Source: Chloroflexota bacterium (GTDB lineage: Bacteria; Chloroflexota; Dehalococcoidia; UBA2979). From it: a stretch of DNA of 33,879 nt. The notes under the pieces are model-generated. The model was not told the DNA's origin. It ran no database searches and was given only the letters and a program-made list of their open reading frames with translations. This document shows positions 7,287 to 15,574 of this stretch, in pieces; positions within the stretch are counted from its first letter, which is position 1, and each line of letters begins with the position of its first letter. The stretch spans positions 1 to 33,879 of the forward strand of contig JAPONQ010000036.1 in the NCBI GenBank assembly GCA_026713865.1, written 5' to 3'. The translations under genes and the position numbers were made by a program.

Positions 7287-8063
7287 ATGTCCGAGCGGCT
7301 GCTGGTGGGGATCGAGTTCACCGCGGACGAGCTGCGTCTCGCGCTCGCCGAGCCGGACGGCGCTCCCGTCGGGCAACCGGGCCGCTGGCGACTTCCCGAG
7401 CTCGCGGACGAGGAGTCCTGGGCCTGGGAGGTGGGCGGCCGCATCGCCACCGCGTTCGCCGAGGAGGGGAGCGGGCGCTCCGCGCTCGCGATCGCGATGG
7501 CGGCGCCCGGGACCGTCGATCCCGTCGCCGGGCGGCTGGTCGACGGCGGCCAGGACGGCTGGGAGGGACTCTCCGTCGTCGAGGCGCTGAGACGCCACAT
7601 CGACGCGCCGGCCGCGGTCGATAGCCGGGCCAGCGCCGGGCTGCTCGGCGAGCGCGCCGACGGCGCCGCCCGCGGCGCCGAGAACGTGCTCTACCTGCTC
7701 CTGCGCGACCCGCCCGGCGCGGCGGTGCTCGCCGGGGGCCGTGCCCTTCGCGGCGCGCACGGACGGGCAGGGGCGATCCCGGCCGTCTCCGATCTCGACC
7801 CGGACGAGCGCCTCGGCGGCGAGGCGCTGGAGGAGGTCGCCGTGCCGCTCGCCGACGCCGCCGCCCTGCTCGACCCGGAGCTCGTCGTCGTCGACGCGCC
7901 GACGCGCCTGAGGGACCTGCTGATCCCGGTGCTGAAGCGGCTCACGGCGGACGTGGCTCCCGGGGCGCGCGTGGTGCCGGCGCTGCTCGGAGCCGACGCC
8001 CCGCTCCGGGGGGCGATCACGATGGCCGGAACCCTCGCCTACGAGTCGGCGCGCGAGGCGTGA
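7287..8063 (+). CDS. ROK-fold (sugar-kinase-like) protein, probably non-catalytic
   Basis: 258 aa. The layout resembles ROK-family kinases/regulators: a beta-hairpin phosphate-1-like start (LLVGIEFTADELRLAL), an AIAMAAPGTVDP segment (68-79), and a VDSRASAGLLGE segment (111-122) where active ROK kinases have V-x-N-D-A-N and a catalytic Asp. Here Arg114 occupies the Asp position. The ROK zinc motif (CxCGxxGC) is also absent. No DNA-binding helix-turn-helix is present. The ATG has an aggag site 6-9 nt upstream. The stop overlaps the start of the next gene (GTGA), so the two products may work together. Sugar-kinase activity is unlikely; ligand binding or scaffolding is possible. The family assignment is moderately sure. 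Confidence 0.7.
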   Translation: MSERLLVGIEFTADELRLALAEPDGAPVGQPGRWRLPELADEESWAWEVGGRIATAFAEEGSGRSALAIAMAAPGTVDPVAGRLVDGGQDGWEGLSVVEALRRHIDAPAAVDSRASAGLLGERADGAARGAENVLYLLLRDPPGAAVLAGGRALRGAHGRAGAIPAVSDLDPDERLGGEALEEVAVPLADAAALLDPELVVVDAPTRLRDLLIPVLKRLTADVAPGARVVPALLGADAPLRGAITMAGTLAYESAREA

Positions 8064-8491
8064 GCGCCGGACCCCCGGGCGGCGGGCGTACGGACCGCAT
8101 CCGGCTCGCGCTTCAGCCGGAGGAGGCGGGGACGCTGCTCGGTACCTGCGCCTGGGTCCTCGGGGCGCTGGAGATCCTGAAGGACCGCGGCCACGCCGTC
8201 GAGCGCGAAGACCTGCACGAACTCCACGACGAGCTGGCCCCGGCCGTGAACAGGCTCGCCGCCCAGGTCGGCGGAGCACGCGGCGCCCTCGGGGCGGACG
8301 AGGAGATCCAGGGCGCGATCGAGGCGGCCTTCGCGCGCGTGCGAGCCGCCTTCGAGAGCTGGATCGAGGTGACGGCCGCCGACACCATGGCCGCCGCGCT
8401 CGAGCAGCGCCTCGAGGAGATCGACGCGCAGGGAGGCGGTCCGGCCCGGCGCGGGGAGGCCGCGACGGAACCGGGAGCCGACGGGGGCTGA
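8060..8491 (+). CDS. Hypothetical small helical protein coupled to ROK-like gene
   Basis: 143-aa protein of no family I recognise. The GTG start at 8060 overlaps the previous stop by 4 nt (GTGA), the usual sign of translational coupling. Residues about 15-125 look helical (EEAGTLLGTCAWVLGALEIL; ELHDELAPAVNRLAAQVGG; ALEQRLEEIDAQ), flanked by a disordered Gly/Pro-rich N-terminus and a Gly/Glu-rich C-terminus. There is no signal peptide or transmembrane segment. Its pairing with the ROK-like gene is the only functional hint. Confidence 0.65.
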   Translation: MSAGPPGGGRTDRIRLALQPEEAGTLLGTCAWVLGALEILKDRGHAVEREDLHELHDELAPAVNRLAAQVGGARGALGADEEIQGAIEAAFARVRAAFESWIEVTAADTMAAALEQRLEEIDAQGGGPARRGEAATEPGADGG

Positions 8492-8547
8492 GCGCGGCGC
8501 CGGCTCGCCCGACGACGGGCCTGGGGCCGCCCGGGCAGCGCCCCGCG

Positions 8548-10260
8548 TCAGCGCGTGGAGTAGCGCGACGCGAGGGGGAACCGCCGGTCGCGGCCGAAGG
8601 CGCGAGCTGTGATCTTCACGCCGGGGGGAGCCTGGCGGCGCTTGTACTCGTTGCGGTCCACGAGCTCGACGACGCGGCGCGCCGTCGCCTCGTCGTGCCC
8701 GGCCTCCACGATCTCGGCGAGCGAGAGGTGCCGCTCCACGTAGGCCTCGAGGATCGGATCGAGCACCTCGTAGGGCGGTAGCGAATCGGAATCGAGCTGG
8801 CCGGGACGGAGCTCGGCGGAGGGCGGCTTCTCGATGGAGCTCACCGGGATGACCGGGTGCTCCGAGCAGGCGTTCCGGTAGCGGGCGAGTTCGTAGACGA
8901 GAGTCTTCGGGACATCCTTGATCACGGCGAAGCCGCCGGCCATGTCTCCGTAGAGCGTGGCGTAGCCGCAGGCGTACTCCGACTTGTTGCCGGTGGCGAG
9001 GACCAGGGCGCCGCTCGAGTTCGAGAGGGCCATCACCAGCATCCCGCGGATCCGCGCCTGGATGTTCTCCTCGGCACTCCCCGCTCCGCCGCCGGCCAGC
9101 TCGCCGCGGAGCGCGTCGAGCGCGCCCGCGTGCACGGGCTCGATAGGGAGAACCGCAAGTTCGATGCCCAGGTTCGCGGCGAGGGCGCGCGCGTCGGCGA
9201 CCGAGCCCTCCGAGGAATGGCGAGAGGGCAGCGCGACGCCGCGCACCTGCCCGGGCCCGAGCGCGTCGACGGCGACGGCGGCGACCAGCGCCGAGTCGAT
9301 CCCGCCGGAGAGCGAGACGATCACCTCGCGGAAGCCGCACTTGCGGACGTAGTCGCGCGTCCCGACAACCAGCGCCCGGTAGACCTCCTCGAGCGCCTGG
9401 GGAGGGTCGGCCGCCGGCCGCGGCCGGAGCGGCGGGAGCGGCGAGCCAGGGGCGTCGCTCACCCAGAGCGCGTCCGCCTGCGGCGGCCGCTCCGGGAGCG
9501 GGACGTCGACGAGCAGCAGGTCGGCGTCGAGCCACGCGCCGCGCGCGATCAGGCGGCCGGCGCCGTCGACGACGAGCGAGTGGCCGTCGAAGACCAGCTC
9601 ATCCTGCCCGCCCACCTGGTTCACGTAGGCGACGGGGGAGCCGTGCGCGCGCGCGCGCTCCGTTGCGACGGCGAGCCGCTCCTCCGTCTTGCCCGCCCAG
9701 AACGGCGAGGCGTTGATGTTCACGATCAGCTGGGCGCCGGCCGCGCAGAGGGCGGCGGCCGGACCGTCCTCGTACCAGATGTCCTCGCACACGGTGAGCC
9801 CGACCTGTGCTCCGCCGATGACGAAGAGCGGCGCCTCCGCGCCGGGGACGAAGTACCGCTGCTCGTCGAAGACGCCGTAGTTGGGAAGCCGCTGCTTGCG
9901 GTAGCGCGCGACCACGCGGCCCCCGTACAGGAGCGCGGCGGCGTTGTAGAGCTCGCCCACCGCCGAGCCGAGCCGCGGCGAGTCCCCGGTATCGGGCGTG
10001 CCGACCACGAGCGGCGGCAGGCCGCGCGCGTCGGCGGCGAGCCGCACGAGCGCGCGCTCGGCGTCCGAGACGAAGGACGGGCGCAGCAGCAGATCCTCGG
10101 GCGGGTAGCCGGTGAGGGCGAGCTCGGGGGCGGCGACGACCTGCGCGCCGGCGGTCGCGGCCTCCCGCGCGGCGGCGAGCACGAGGCGCGCGTTGCCCTC
10201 GAGGTCGCCCACCGTCGTGTTGAGCTGCGCGAGCGCGAGCCGGAGCATCGGCGCCGGCAT
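8548..10260 (-). CDS. nadE: NAD(+) synthase (glutamine-hydrolysing)
   Basis: 570 aa, two domains. The N-terminal nitrilase-type glutaminase domain (about 5-265) has the full triad: Glu46 in APELALTGYPPEDLL, Lys122 in YRKQRLPNYGVFDE and Cys158 in LTVCEDIW. The C-terminal ATP-pyrophosphatase domain has the P-loop LSGGIDSAL (317-325) and a TGNKSEYACGYATLYGD segment. It converts nicotinate adenine dinucleotide, ATP and glutamine to NAD. Length and domain order are normal for the bacterial glutamine-dependent form. The ATG at 10260 is preceded by ggagg about 8 nt upstream. It is transcribed divergently from ctaG and is probably monocistronic. Confidence 0.96.
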   Translation of the reverse strand: MPAPMLRLALAQLNTTVGDLEGNARLVLAAAREAATAGAQVVAAPELALTGYPPEDLLLRPSFVSDAERALVRLAADARGLPPLVVGTPDTGDSPRLGSAVGELYNAAALLYGGRVVARYRKQRLPNYGVFDEQRYFVPGAEAPLFVIGGAQVGLTVCEDIWYEDGPAAALCAAGAQLIVNINASPFWAGKTEERLAVATERARAHGSPVAYVNQVGGQDELVFDGHSLVVDGAGRLIARGAWLDADLLLVDVPLPERPPQADALWVSDAPGSPLPPLRPRPAADPPQALEEVYRALVVGTRDYVRKCGFREVIVSLSGGIDSALVAAVAVDALGPGQVRGVALPSRHSSEGSVADARALAANLGIELAVLPIEPVHAGALDALRGELAGGGAGSAEENIQARIRGMLVMALSNSSGALVLATGNKSEYACGYATLYGDMAGGFAVIKDVPKTLVYELARYRNACSEHPVIPVSSIEKPPSAELRPGQLDSDSLPPYEVLDPILEAYVERHLSLAEIVEAGHDEATARRVVELVDRNEYKRRQAPPGVKITARAFGRDRRFPLASRYSTR

Positions 10261-10426
10261 CTCCCGATCCCTCCGTCCCCCGCCGGCCGGACCGGCGCGA
10301 TCAGGCTAGCAGTCGCGCCCGGCGGGCGCCGCCCCACGGGATCCGCGCTCGCCCCAGGCGAGCGCCCCGTGCACACTCGGAGCCGCCGCTGCCCGGACGC
10401 CCGGACCGCAGCGGCGAGGAGCGCTC

Positions 10427-11365
10427 GTGCAGCTGCATCTCGTCCCCGGCGCCATCGAGGCCGCGCATCCCGCGCACGTCAACCACACCGGCGACCTGTG
10501 GGGAGCCTGGAACGTCGACCCGCAGCTCCTGGTTCCGCTCGCGCTCGCGGCCGTCTGGTACGCGCGTGGCCTCTCACGCTGGCCCGAGCGTAGCCGCGAG
10601 CACCCCCGCTGGCGCTCCGCGCTCTTCTACGCCGGACTGCTGGTGCTGCTGCTGGCGATCGAATCGCCGCTCGACGCAGCCGCCGAGCACCATCTGACCT
10701 TCCACATGGTCCAGCACGAGCTGCTGGTGCTGATAGCGCCGTCCCTGATCCTGCTCGGCGCACCGACCACGCCGCTGCTGCGAGGCCTGCCGCGCGAGCT
10801 CCGGCTCGGCGTCGTCGGGGGCCTCGCGCGGCGCCGCGCGGTACGGCGGGGGGGGCGCCTGCTCACACACCCCCTCCTCGCCGGAGGCCTCTTCACCGCC
10901 GTCCTCTGGCTCTGGCATCTCGCCCCCGGCTGGTACGAGGCGGCGCTCACCAGCGAGTGGATCCACGAGCTCCAGCACGCCTCCTTCGTCGCGGTGGGCT
11001 TCCTGGTCTGGTGGAACCTGGTAGACCCGGCGCCGCTCCGGGCACGCCTCGGCTATCTCCCGCGGATCCTCTTCCTGCTCGCCATCGGCGTGCCCAAGCA
11101 CATCCTCGGCGCCCTTCTCACCTTCGCCTCCGACCCCTTCTACGACTACTACGAGGGGCGCCAGCTGCTCGACATCTCGCTCGCCACCGACCAGCAGATC
11201 GGGGGGCTCATCATGTGGGCTCCGAGCCAGCTGCTGATGCTCGGGGTCGCGGCGGTGATCTTCGCCGTCTGGTACGGGAAGAGCGGCCAGGGACAACCCG
11301 ATGAGCCGCCCGCGGCGCGCGCGCGCAGGCCGGGCGCCGGCAGCCGCGGGGACGCTAGCGGTTGA
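10427..11365 (+). CDS. ctaG: Cytochrome c oxidase assembly protein, Caa3_CtaG family
   Basis: 312-aa polytopic membrane protein of the caa3-type CtaG family (distinct from the Cox11-type CtaG). This family is needed for formation of the oxidase CuB centre. About seven hydrophobic segments are visible, starting with LLVPLALAAVWYARGL and LFYAGLLVLLLAIESPL. The family motif is seen in FHMVQHELL followed by PSLILLG, and further conserved features in LWHLAPGWYEAAL and ELQHASFVAVGFLVWWNLV. The start is GTG at 10427 with a gcgaggag ribosome-binding site. The C-terminal tail is polar and Arg/Gly-rich. The gene is convergent with the oxidase operon, and its last 11 nt overlap the end of the subunit IV gene. 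Confidence 0.88.
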   Translation: MQLHLVPGAIEAAHPAHVNHTGDLWGAWNVDPQLLVPLALAAVWYARGLSRWPERSREHPRWRSALFYAGLLVLLLAIESPLDAAAEHHLTFHMVQHELLVLIAPSLILLGAPTTPLLRGLPRELRLGVVGGLARRRAVRRGGRLLTHPLLAGGLFTAVLWLWHLAPGWYEAALTSEWIHELQHASFVAVGFLVWWNLVDPAPLRARLGYLPRILFLLAIGVPKHILGALLTFASDPFYDYYEGRQLLDISLATDQQIGGLIMWAPSQLLMLGVAAVIFAVWYGKSGQGQPDEPPAARARRPGAGSRGDASG

Positions 11366-11684
11366 TCACCGCCGGGTCGCCCCAGAAGAGGGCGAGCAGC
11401 GAGATCAGGATCGCCCCGGCGAGTACGAAGCCGAAGACGAAGAGCCGTGTGAGCAGCGCCTTCTCGAAACGCAGGTGCATGAAGTAGGCGACGACGATGA
11501 CGAACTTGATGCCGGAGAGCACCATCAGGATCGGGATCAAGAGCACGCCCAGGCCCGGCGTGTAGGAGGCCGCCAGCTCGACGATCGTGATCACGGTCAG
11601 TAGCAGGCCGATCAGCACGTACTGACGCACCGTGGGGTGCGATCGCTCGTGCGACCCGGCCGCGTGTCCGCCCTCGGCGCTCAT
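11355..11684 (-). CDS. ctaF: Cytochrome c oxidase subunit IV (prokaryotic type)
   Basis: 109 aa with three hydrophobic helices (QYVLIGLLLTVITIVELAA; GVLLIPILMVLSGIKFVIVV; LFVFGFVLAGAILISLLALF) after a short His-containing cytosolic N-terminus. Size, helix count and the FVIVVAYFMHLRFE segment fit the small subunit IV of bacterial caa3/aa3 oxidases. It is the last gene of the coxB-coxA-coxC-coxD order, 28 nt after subunit III. Its stop codon overlaps the convergent ctaG end by 11 nt. Confidence 0.88.
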   Translation of the reverse strand: MSAEGGHAAGSHERSHPTVRQYVLIGLLLTVITIVELAASYTPGLGVLLIPILMVLSGIKFVIVVAYFMHLRFEKALLTRLFVFGFVLAGAILISLLALFWGDPAVINR

Positions 11685-11712
11685 CGCGTCCTCCCGCCGT
11701 CCGCCCCGGCGT

Positions 11713-12390
11713 TCACGCCGGCACGAGGTAGACGACCGTGAAAATCACGATCCAGACGATGTCCACGAAGTGCCAGTAGAGACCGATCGTCTCCACGTGG
11801 AAGCCCGCTTCCGGACCGAGCCCCGTCCGGCGCATCGACGCGAGCAGCATCGAACCGAGCATCAGCACGCCGACCGTGACGTGCGCGCCGTGGAATCCGG
11901 TCAGCACGAAGAAGGAGGCGCCGAACTGGTTGGTGGCGAGGTTGAGCCCCTCCGCCCCGAACTCGTGGAACTCGAAGACCTGGAAGCCCAGGAAGATGAT
12001 CCCGAGCAGCAGCGTCGCGAGCAGCCAGATCTTCATCATCTTCAGGCGCCCGTTCTGGGCTCCGTAGACCGCGAGCACCATCGCCACCGAGCTCATCAGC
12101 AGCACGAAGGTCGACGCGGAGGTGACCGGGATGTTGAGCACGCCCGCGTACTCGACGCCGTCGACGACGCGGTCGGTGGGGAACCATCCCGTGACCACGC
12201 CGTCGTGCATGTGAGCCTCGATGAAGCCCGGCGCCGGCAGCGGGATGTCGCCCTTGAAGACGAGGTAGGTGGCGATCAGCGAGCCGAAGAAGAGGCACTC
12301 CGAGGCGAGGAAGATCCACATCAGGACCTTGCGGCTGTCGATCCCCGTCGAGCTGTGCGGTGCCTCCGCAGCGTGCGCGGCCTGCGCCAT
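11713..12390 (-). CDS. ctaE: Cytochrome c oxidase subunit III
   Basis: 225-aa subunit III. It has the five-helix form typical of caa3 oxidases, where the first two helices of seven-helix subunit III are missing and their place is taken by the two extra C-terminal helices of subunit I. Visible features include KVLMWIFLASECLFFGSLIA, the GFQVFEFHEF segment, FHGAHVTVGV and the terminal YWHFVDIVWIVIFTVVYL signature. It does not bind redox metals; it stabilises subunit I and its proton uptake. It starts 19 nt after the subunit I stop. Confidence 0.94.
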   Translation of the reverse strand: MAQAAHAAEAPHSSTGIDSRKVLMWIFLASECLFFGSLIATYLVFKGDIPLPAPGFIEAHMHDGVVTGWFPTDRVVDGVEYAGVLNIPVTSASTFVLLMSSVAMVLAVYGAQNGRLKMMKIWLLATLLLGIIFLGFQVFEFHEFGAEGLNLATNQFGASFFVLTGFHGAHVTVGVLMLGSMLLASMRRTGLGPEAGFHVETIGLYWHFVDIVWIVIFTVVYLVPA

Positions 12391-12409
12391 CTCGCTCTCC
12401 CCCGCTCCC

Positions 12410-14242
12410 CTAGTGCCCGCCCGCAGCGGGCTCGGCGCCGGTCGGTTCGAGCGTCCAGCCCCAGATGCCGTAGATGACGACCACCGCGCCGAGCGCGACC
12501 AGCGCCAGGTGCGAGAGCGCCCCGATCCCGATCAGCGTGAAGCCCACGCCGATGAGCAGCGGATAGTAGGACGGCGGCGGCAGGTGTATGTGCTCGTGGG
12601 GATCCGGCTCCGGCGGCGCGATGCCGTGATCGCGGTCGTACCAGACCGGATCGCGCGCGCGCACGACGGGGACCACGTCGAAGTCGTGCTCGGGCGGCGG
12701 AGAACTCGTCGCCCACTCGAGCGTCGGCGCATCCCACGGGTTGTCGGGAGCGGACGGCTCCTCGCGCATCGACCGGAAGAAGTTCCAGAGGAAGACCGCC
12801 ATGCCGGCCGCGATCGTGAACGCGCCCAGGGTGGCGACGAAGTTCCAGGTCTCCCAGCCGAGCCCGGCGTCGTAGGTGTAGATGCGCCGCGGCATCCCCG
12901 AGACGCCGAGGAAGTGCATGGGGAAGAAGGTGACGTTGAGCCCGATGAAGAACAGCCAGAAGTGCAGCTTCCCCATGCCCTCGGAGAGGAAGCGGCCGGT
13001 GAACTTCGGGAACCAGTAGTAGACGCCGGCGAAGATGCCCATGATCGCCCCGCCGAAGAGCACGTAGTGCAGGTGGGCGACGATGAAGTAAGTGTCCTGC
13101 TGCTGCGTGTCGATGGGCGGCGAGGCGTGCATCACGCCCGAGATGCCGCCGACGGTGAAGGTCGCGATGAAGCCGACCGCGAAGTACATCGCCGTCGTGA
13201 ACCGGATGCTGCCGCCGTAGAGCGTCCCCAGCCAGTTGAAGATCTTGACGCCCGTCGGCACGGCGATCGTCATCGTCGTCGCGGAGAAGACGACGCGCGG
13301 CACGGGGCCGAGCCCCGTCGTGAACATGTGGTGGCTCCAGACAGCGAAGCCGAGGATGGCGATCGAGATCCCGGCGAAGACCACGGCGCCGTAGCCGAAG
13401 AGCGGCTTGCGCGAGAACGTCGGCAGCACCTCAGAGACGATCCCCATCGCCGGCAGGATCAGGACGTAGACCTCGGGGTGTCCGAAGATCCAGAAGATGT
13501 GCTGCCAGAGGACGGGGTCGCCGCCGCCATCGGGGATGAAGAAGTTGGTCGTGAAGTTGCGGTCGAAGTAGAGCTGGATGAGACCGACGGTGAGCACCGG
13601 GAGCGAGAGCACCAGCAGCCAGGCGACGATCATCGTCATCCAGACGAAGACGGGGAGGCGGAACATCGTCATCCCCGGCGCGCGCAGGTTGATGATGGTG
13701 ACGATGAAGTTCAGCGAGGCGATCAGGGACGAGGTGCCGAGGATGATCAGCGACACCGTGTAGAAGTCCATCGAGCGGCCGGTCGAGTAGGTGTTCTCGG
13801 TGAGCGGCGCGTAGGCGAACCAGCCGGTGTCCGGCGCGCCGCCCAGCAGCCAGCTCGCATTCAGCATCAGGGCGCCCGAGAGGAAGATCCAGTAGGAGAG
13901 CGCGTTGAGCCGCGGGAAGGCGACGTCGCGCGCGCCGATCATCAGCGGCACCAGCCAGTTGAAGAAGGCCGCACCGAGCGGCATCACGCCCAGGAAGATC
14001 ATCGTGAGCGCGTGCATGCTGAAGAGCGCGTTGAAGAGATCGGCGTCGACGACCTCGCCGTTGGGAACGGCGAGCTGGCTCCGGATCAGCAGCGCCTCGA
14101 TGCCGGCGACGACGAAGAAGACCATCCCGGAGACGCCGTAGAGCGTCCCGATGCGCTTGTGGTCGACCGTCGTGAGCCAGGCCCAGATGCCGGAGGGCGC
14201 CTGAACGGCGGGCGCGGCCAGCGTGCCGGCGGCGGTCGCCAT
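12410..14242 (-). CDS. ctaD: Cytochrome c oxidase subunit I (caa3 type, extended C-terminus)
   Basis: 610-aa catalytic subunit, A-family heme-copper oxidase. All metal ligands are present: His77 and His392 for the low-spin heme, His255, His304 and His305 for CuB, Tyr259 cross-linked to His255 (GHPEVY, 254-259), and His390 for heme a3. Glu257 of the D-channel and Lys333 of the K-channel (GVKIFNW) are kept, so this is an A1-type proton pump. After the twelve core helices there is a polar, His-containing linker (HEHIHLPPP) and two more helices (YYPLLIGVGFTLIGIGAL; LALVALGAVVVIYGIWGW), the arrangement known in Bacillus-type CtaD. It starts 74 nt after the subunit II stop. Confidence 0.97.
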   Translation of the reverse strand: MATAAGTLAAPAVQAPSGIWAWLTTVDHKRIGTLYGVSGMVFFVVAGIEALLIRSQLAVPNGEVVDADLFNALFSMHALTMIFLGVMPLGAAFFNWLVPLMIGARDVAFPRLNALSYWIFLSGALMLNASWLLGGAPDTGWFAYAPLTENTYSTGRSMDFYTVSLIILGTSSLIASLNFIVTIINLRAPGMTMFRLPVFVWMTMIVAWLLVLSLPVLTVGLIQLYFDRNFTTNFFIPDGGGDPVLWQHIFWIFGHPEVYVLILPAMGIVSEVLPTFSRKPLFGYGAVVFAGISIAILGFAVWSHHMFTTGLGPVPRVVFSATTMTIAVPTGVKIFNWLGTLYGGSIRFTTAMYFAVGFIATFTVGGISGVMHASPPIDTQQQDTYFIVAHLHYVLFGGAIMGIFAGVYYWFPKFTGRFLSEGMGKLHFWLFFIGLNVTFFPMHFLGVSGMPRRIYTYDAGLGWETWNFVATLGAFTIAAGMAVFLWNFFRSMREEPSAPDNPWDAPTLEWATSSPPPEHDFDVVPVVRARDPVWYDRDHGIAPPEPDPHEHIHLPPPSYYPLLIGVGFTLIGIGALSHLALVALGAVVVIYGIWGWTLEPTGAEPAAGGH

Positions 14243-14316
14243 AGTCCCGTTCCTCCCTCAGCAGCCGGGCGCGCAGGCGCCGGCTCGACGGCGCGCCCGG
14301 CGCGCCCGGCGCGCCT

Positions 14317-15459
14317 CTACTGCAGCTCTCTCAGATACGCCACGAGCGCCGTGATCTGCTCGCTCGTGAGGTGCTCCCCCCACGCCGGCATCCCGTTCTC
14401 GCGCACCGTCACGCCCGGCTTGATGTCGTCGGGGTCCGAGATCCAGCGCTCGAGCTCTCGCTGCACGCGCTCGGGATCCTCCGAACTCGCGAAACCGTCG
14501 CGGATCCCGGCGAAGAGCGTGGACCGGGACGCGACGTGCGTCAGGTCGGGTCCGATCAGCCCGACGGCCGGCGTCCCCTTCACGGTGTGGCAGCCCACGC
14601 ACGGCGTCACGCCCAGCGCCAGGATCGGGTTCTGGAAGAGCGCCGCTCCCTCCTGGGCCAGCTCGGAGAGCGTCTCGGCGGCGACCGGCGGAGCGAGCTG
14701 GGCCTCCACCCAGGCGTCGAAGTCTGCCTGCCCGTCGACGAAGACGCGGAAGCGCATGTTGGCGTGCGAGGTGCCGCAGAACTCCACGCACTGCCCCAGG
14801 TAGGCCTCATCCCTCGCCTCGTTCGGCGTGAAGATGACCGCGTTCTCGCGGCCCGGCACCATATCGACCTTGCCGACGAGCTGCGGGATCCAGAACGAGT
14901 GGATCACATCCTCGGAGCGCAGCGTCACGTAGACGGGGCGGTCGACCGGCACGTGCATCTCGTTCGCCGTCACGATCCCGAGATCGGGGTAGCGGAACTC
15001 GAACCACCACTGGTGACCGATCGCCTCCACGTGCACGGTGCCGGGAGGGAGGTCGTCCGGGTCGGGCTCGAGATCCACGATCGCGGTCGCCGTCGGGATG
15101 AAGATCGCCACCAGGATCACGACCGGGAGCAGGGTCCAGACGATCTCGAGCCGGGTGTTCCCGTGGAACTGCGACGCGACGCGGCCCGGGCGCTCCCGGA
15201 ACCAGATGGAGAGGATGAGCGTCGCCCCCAGCACGCCCACGAAAACGACGGCGGCGAGCCAGAAGACGATGACGTAGACATTCTGCACTGTCTGCGTGGC
15301 GTCGGACTTCGGCTCGATGGTGGACAGCGGGTCGCTGCAGGCGGCGAGCACCAGTCCCGTAAGGAGTACCGCGGCGGCTAAGGGGAGGCGCCGCGTGTGC
15401 ACGCGATCGAGGCGCACCACCACCTCCCGTCGGGCTCGCCGGCGCCCTGGCGCGGACAT
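14317..15459 (-). CDS. ctaC: Cytochrome c oxidase subunit II with C-terminal cytochrome c domain
   Basis: 380 aa from the ATG at 15459. It has a lipoprotein signal ending in LVLAAC (Cys41), two membrane helices (about 60-86 and 105-130), the aromatic GHQWWFEFRYPD stretch, and a complete CuA site: His187, Cys224, Glu226, Cys228, His232 and Met235. The C-terminal cytochrome c domain (about 265-380) has CVGCH (287-291) and axial Met357 in NGMPAWG. Electrons therefore enter through a covalently attached heme c, which defines a caa3 oxidase and creates the need for the ccm genes next door. The frame is open to 15669, but that extension runs into the divergent ccmG. It is the first gene of the oxidase operon. 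Confidence 0.95.
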   Translation of the reverse strand: MSAPGRRRARREVVVRLDRVHTRRLPLAAAVLLTGLVLAACSDPLSTIEPKSDATQTVQNVYVIVFWLAAVVFVGVLGATLILSIWFRERPGRVASQFHGNTRLEIVWTLLPVVILVAIFIPTATAIVDLEPDPDDLPPGTVHVEAIGHQWWFEFRYPDLGIVTANEMHVPVDRPVYVTLRSEDVIHSFWIPQLVGKVDMVPGRENAVIFTPNEARDEAYLGQCVEFCGTSHANMRFRVFVDGQADFDAWVEAQLAPPVAAETLSELAQEGAALFQNPILALGVTPCVGCHTVKGTPAVGLIGPDLTHVASRSTLFAGIRDGFASSEDPERVQRELERWISDPDDIKPGVTVRENGMPAWGEHLTSEQITALVAYLRELQ

Positions 15460-15475
15460 CCGCACGGCCGCGCGT

Positions 15476-15504
15476 ACAGTCGCACCAGCCCGCGCATCGG
15501 TCAA
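15476..15504 (-). promoter_or_regulatory. Candidate promoter of the oxidase operon
   Basis: On the minus strand a TTGACC hexamer (15504-15499, five of six to -35 consensus) is followed after 17 nt by GACTGT (15481-15476), a weak -10. It lies just upstream of the subunit II start at 15459. The -35 is convincing, the -10 is not. Confidence 0.28.
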
Positions 15505-15537
15505 CTGCCCGCGACAGGCCCCGCCCGCCCGCGCGCG

Positions 15538-15566
15538 TTGATCGGCGGCGGACGGGACCGTAGCCT
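15538..15566 (+). promoter_or_regulatory. Candidate promoter of the ccm operon, possibly leaderless
   Basis: TTGATC (15538-15543), a 17-nt spacer, then TAGCCT (15561-15566). Transcription would begin around 15573, almost on the ATG at 15575. That start has no Shine-Dalgarno sequence, which is consistent with a leaderless mRNA. An internal ATG at 15599 also lacks one. Confidence 0.33.
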
Positions 15567-15574
15567 CTCTCTCG

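Noticed and set aside
5383..7590. 735-codon plus-strand open frame over folP and the DUF2520 gene
   Set aside because: Composition is Arg/Gly/Glu-rich without motifs, and both genes beneath it are well supported.
8507..8520. GCCCG-ACGA-CGGGC hairpin between the 143-aa gene and nadE
   Set aside because: Only a 5-bp stem with no T-tract. Stems of this size are common by chance in GC-rich DNA.
12269..14803. Very long open frame on the plus strand across the oxidase subunit I gene
   Set aside because: Its product is a charged Arg/Asp/Glu/His-rich string with no fold signature, antisense to a fully recognisable ctaD. Such frames are expected at this GC content.
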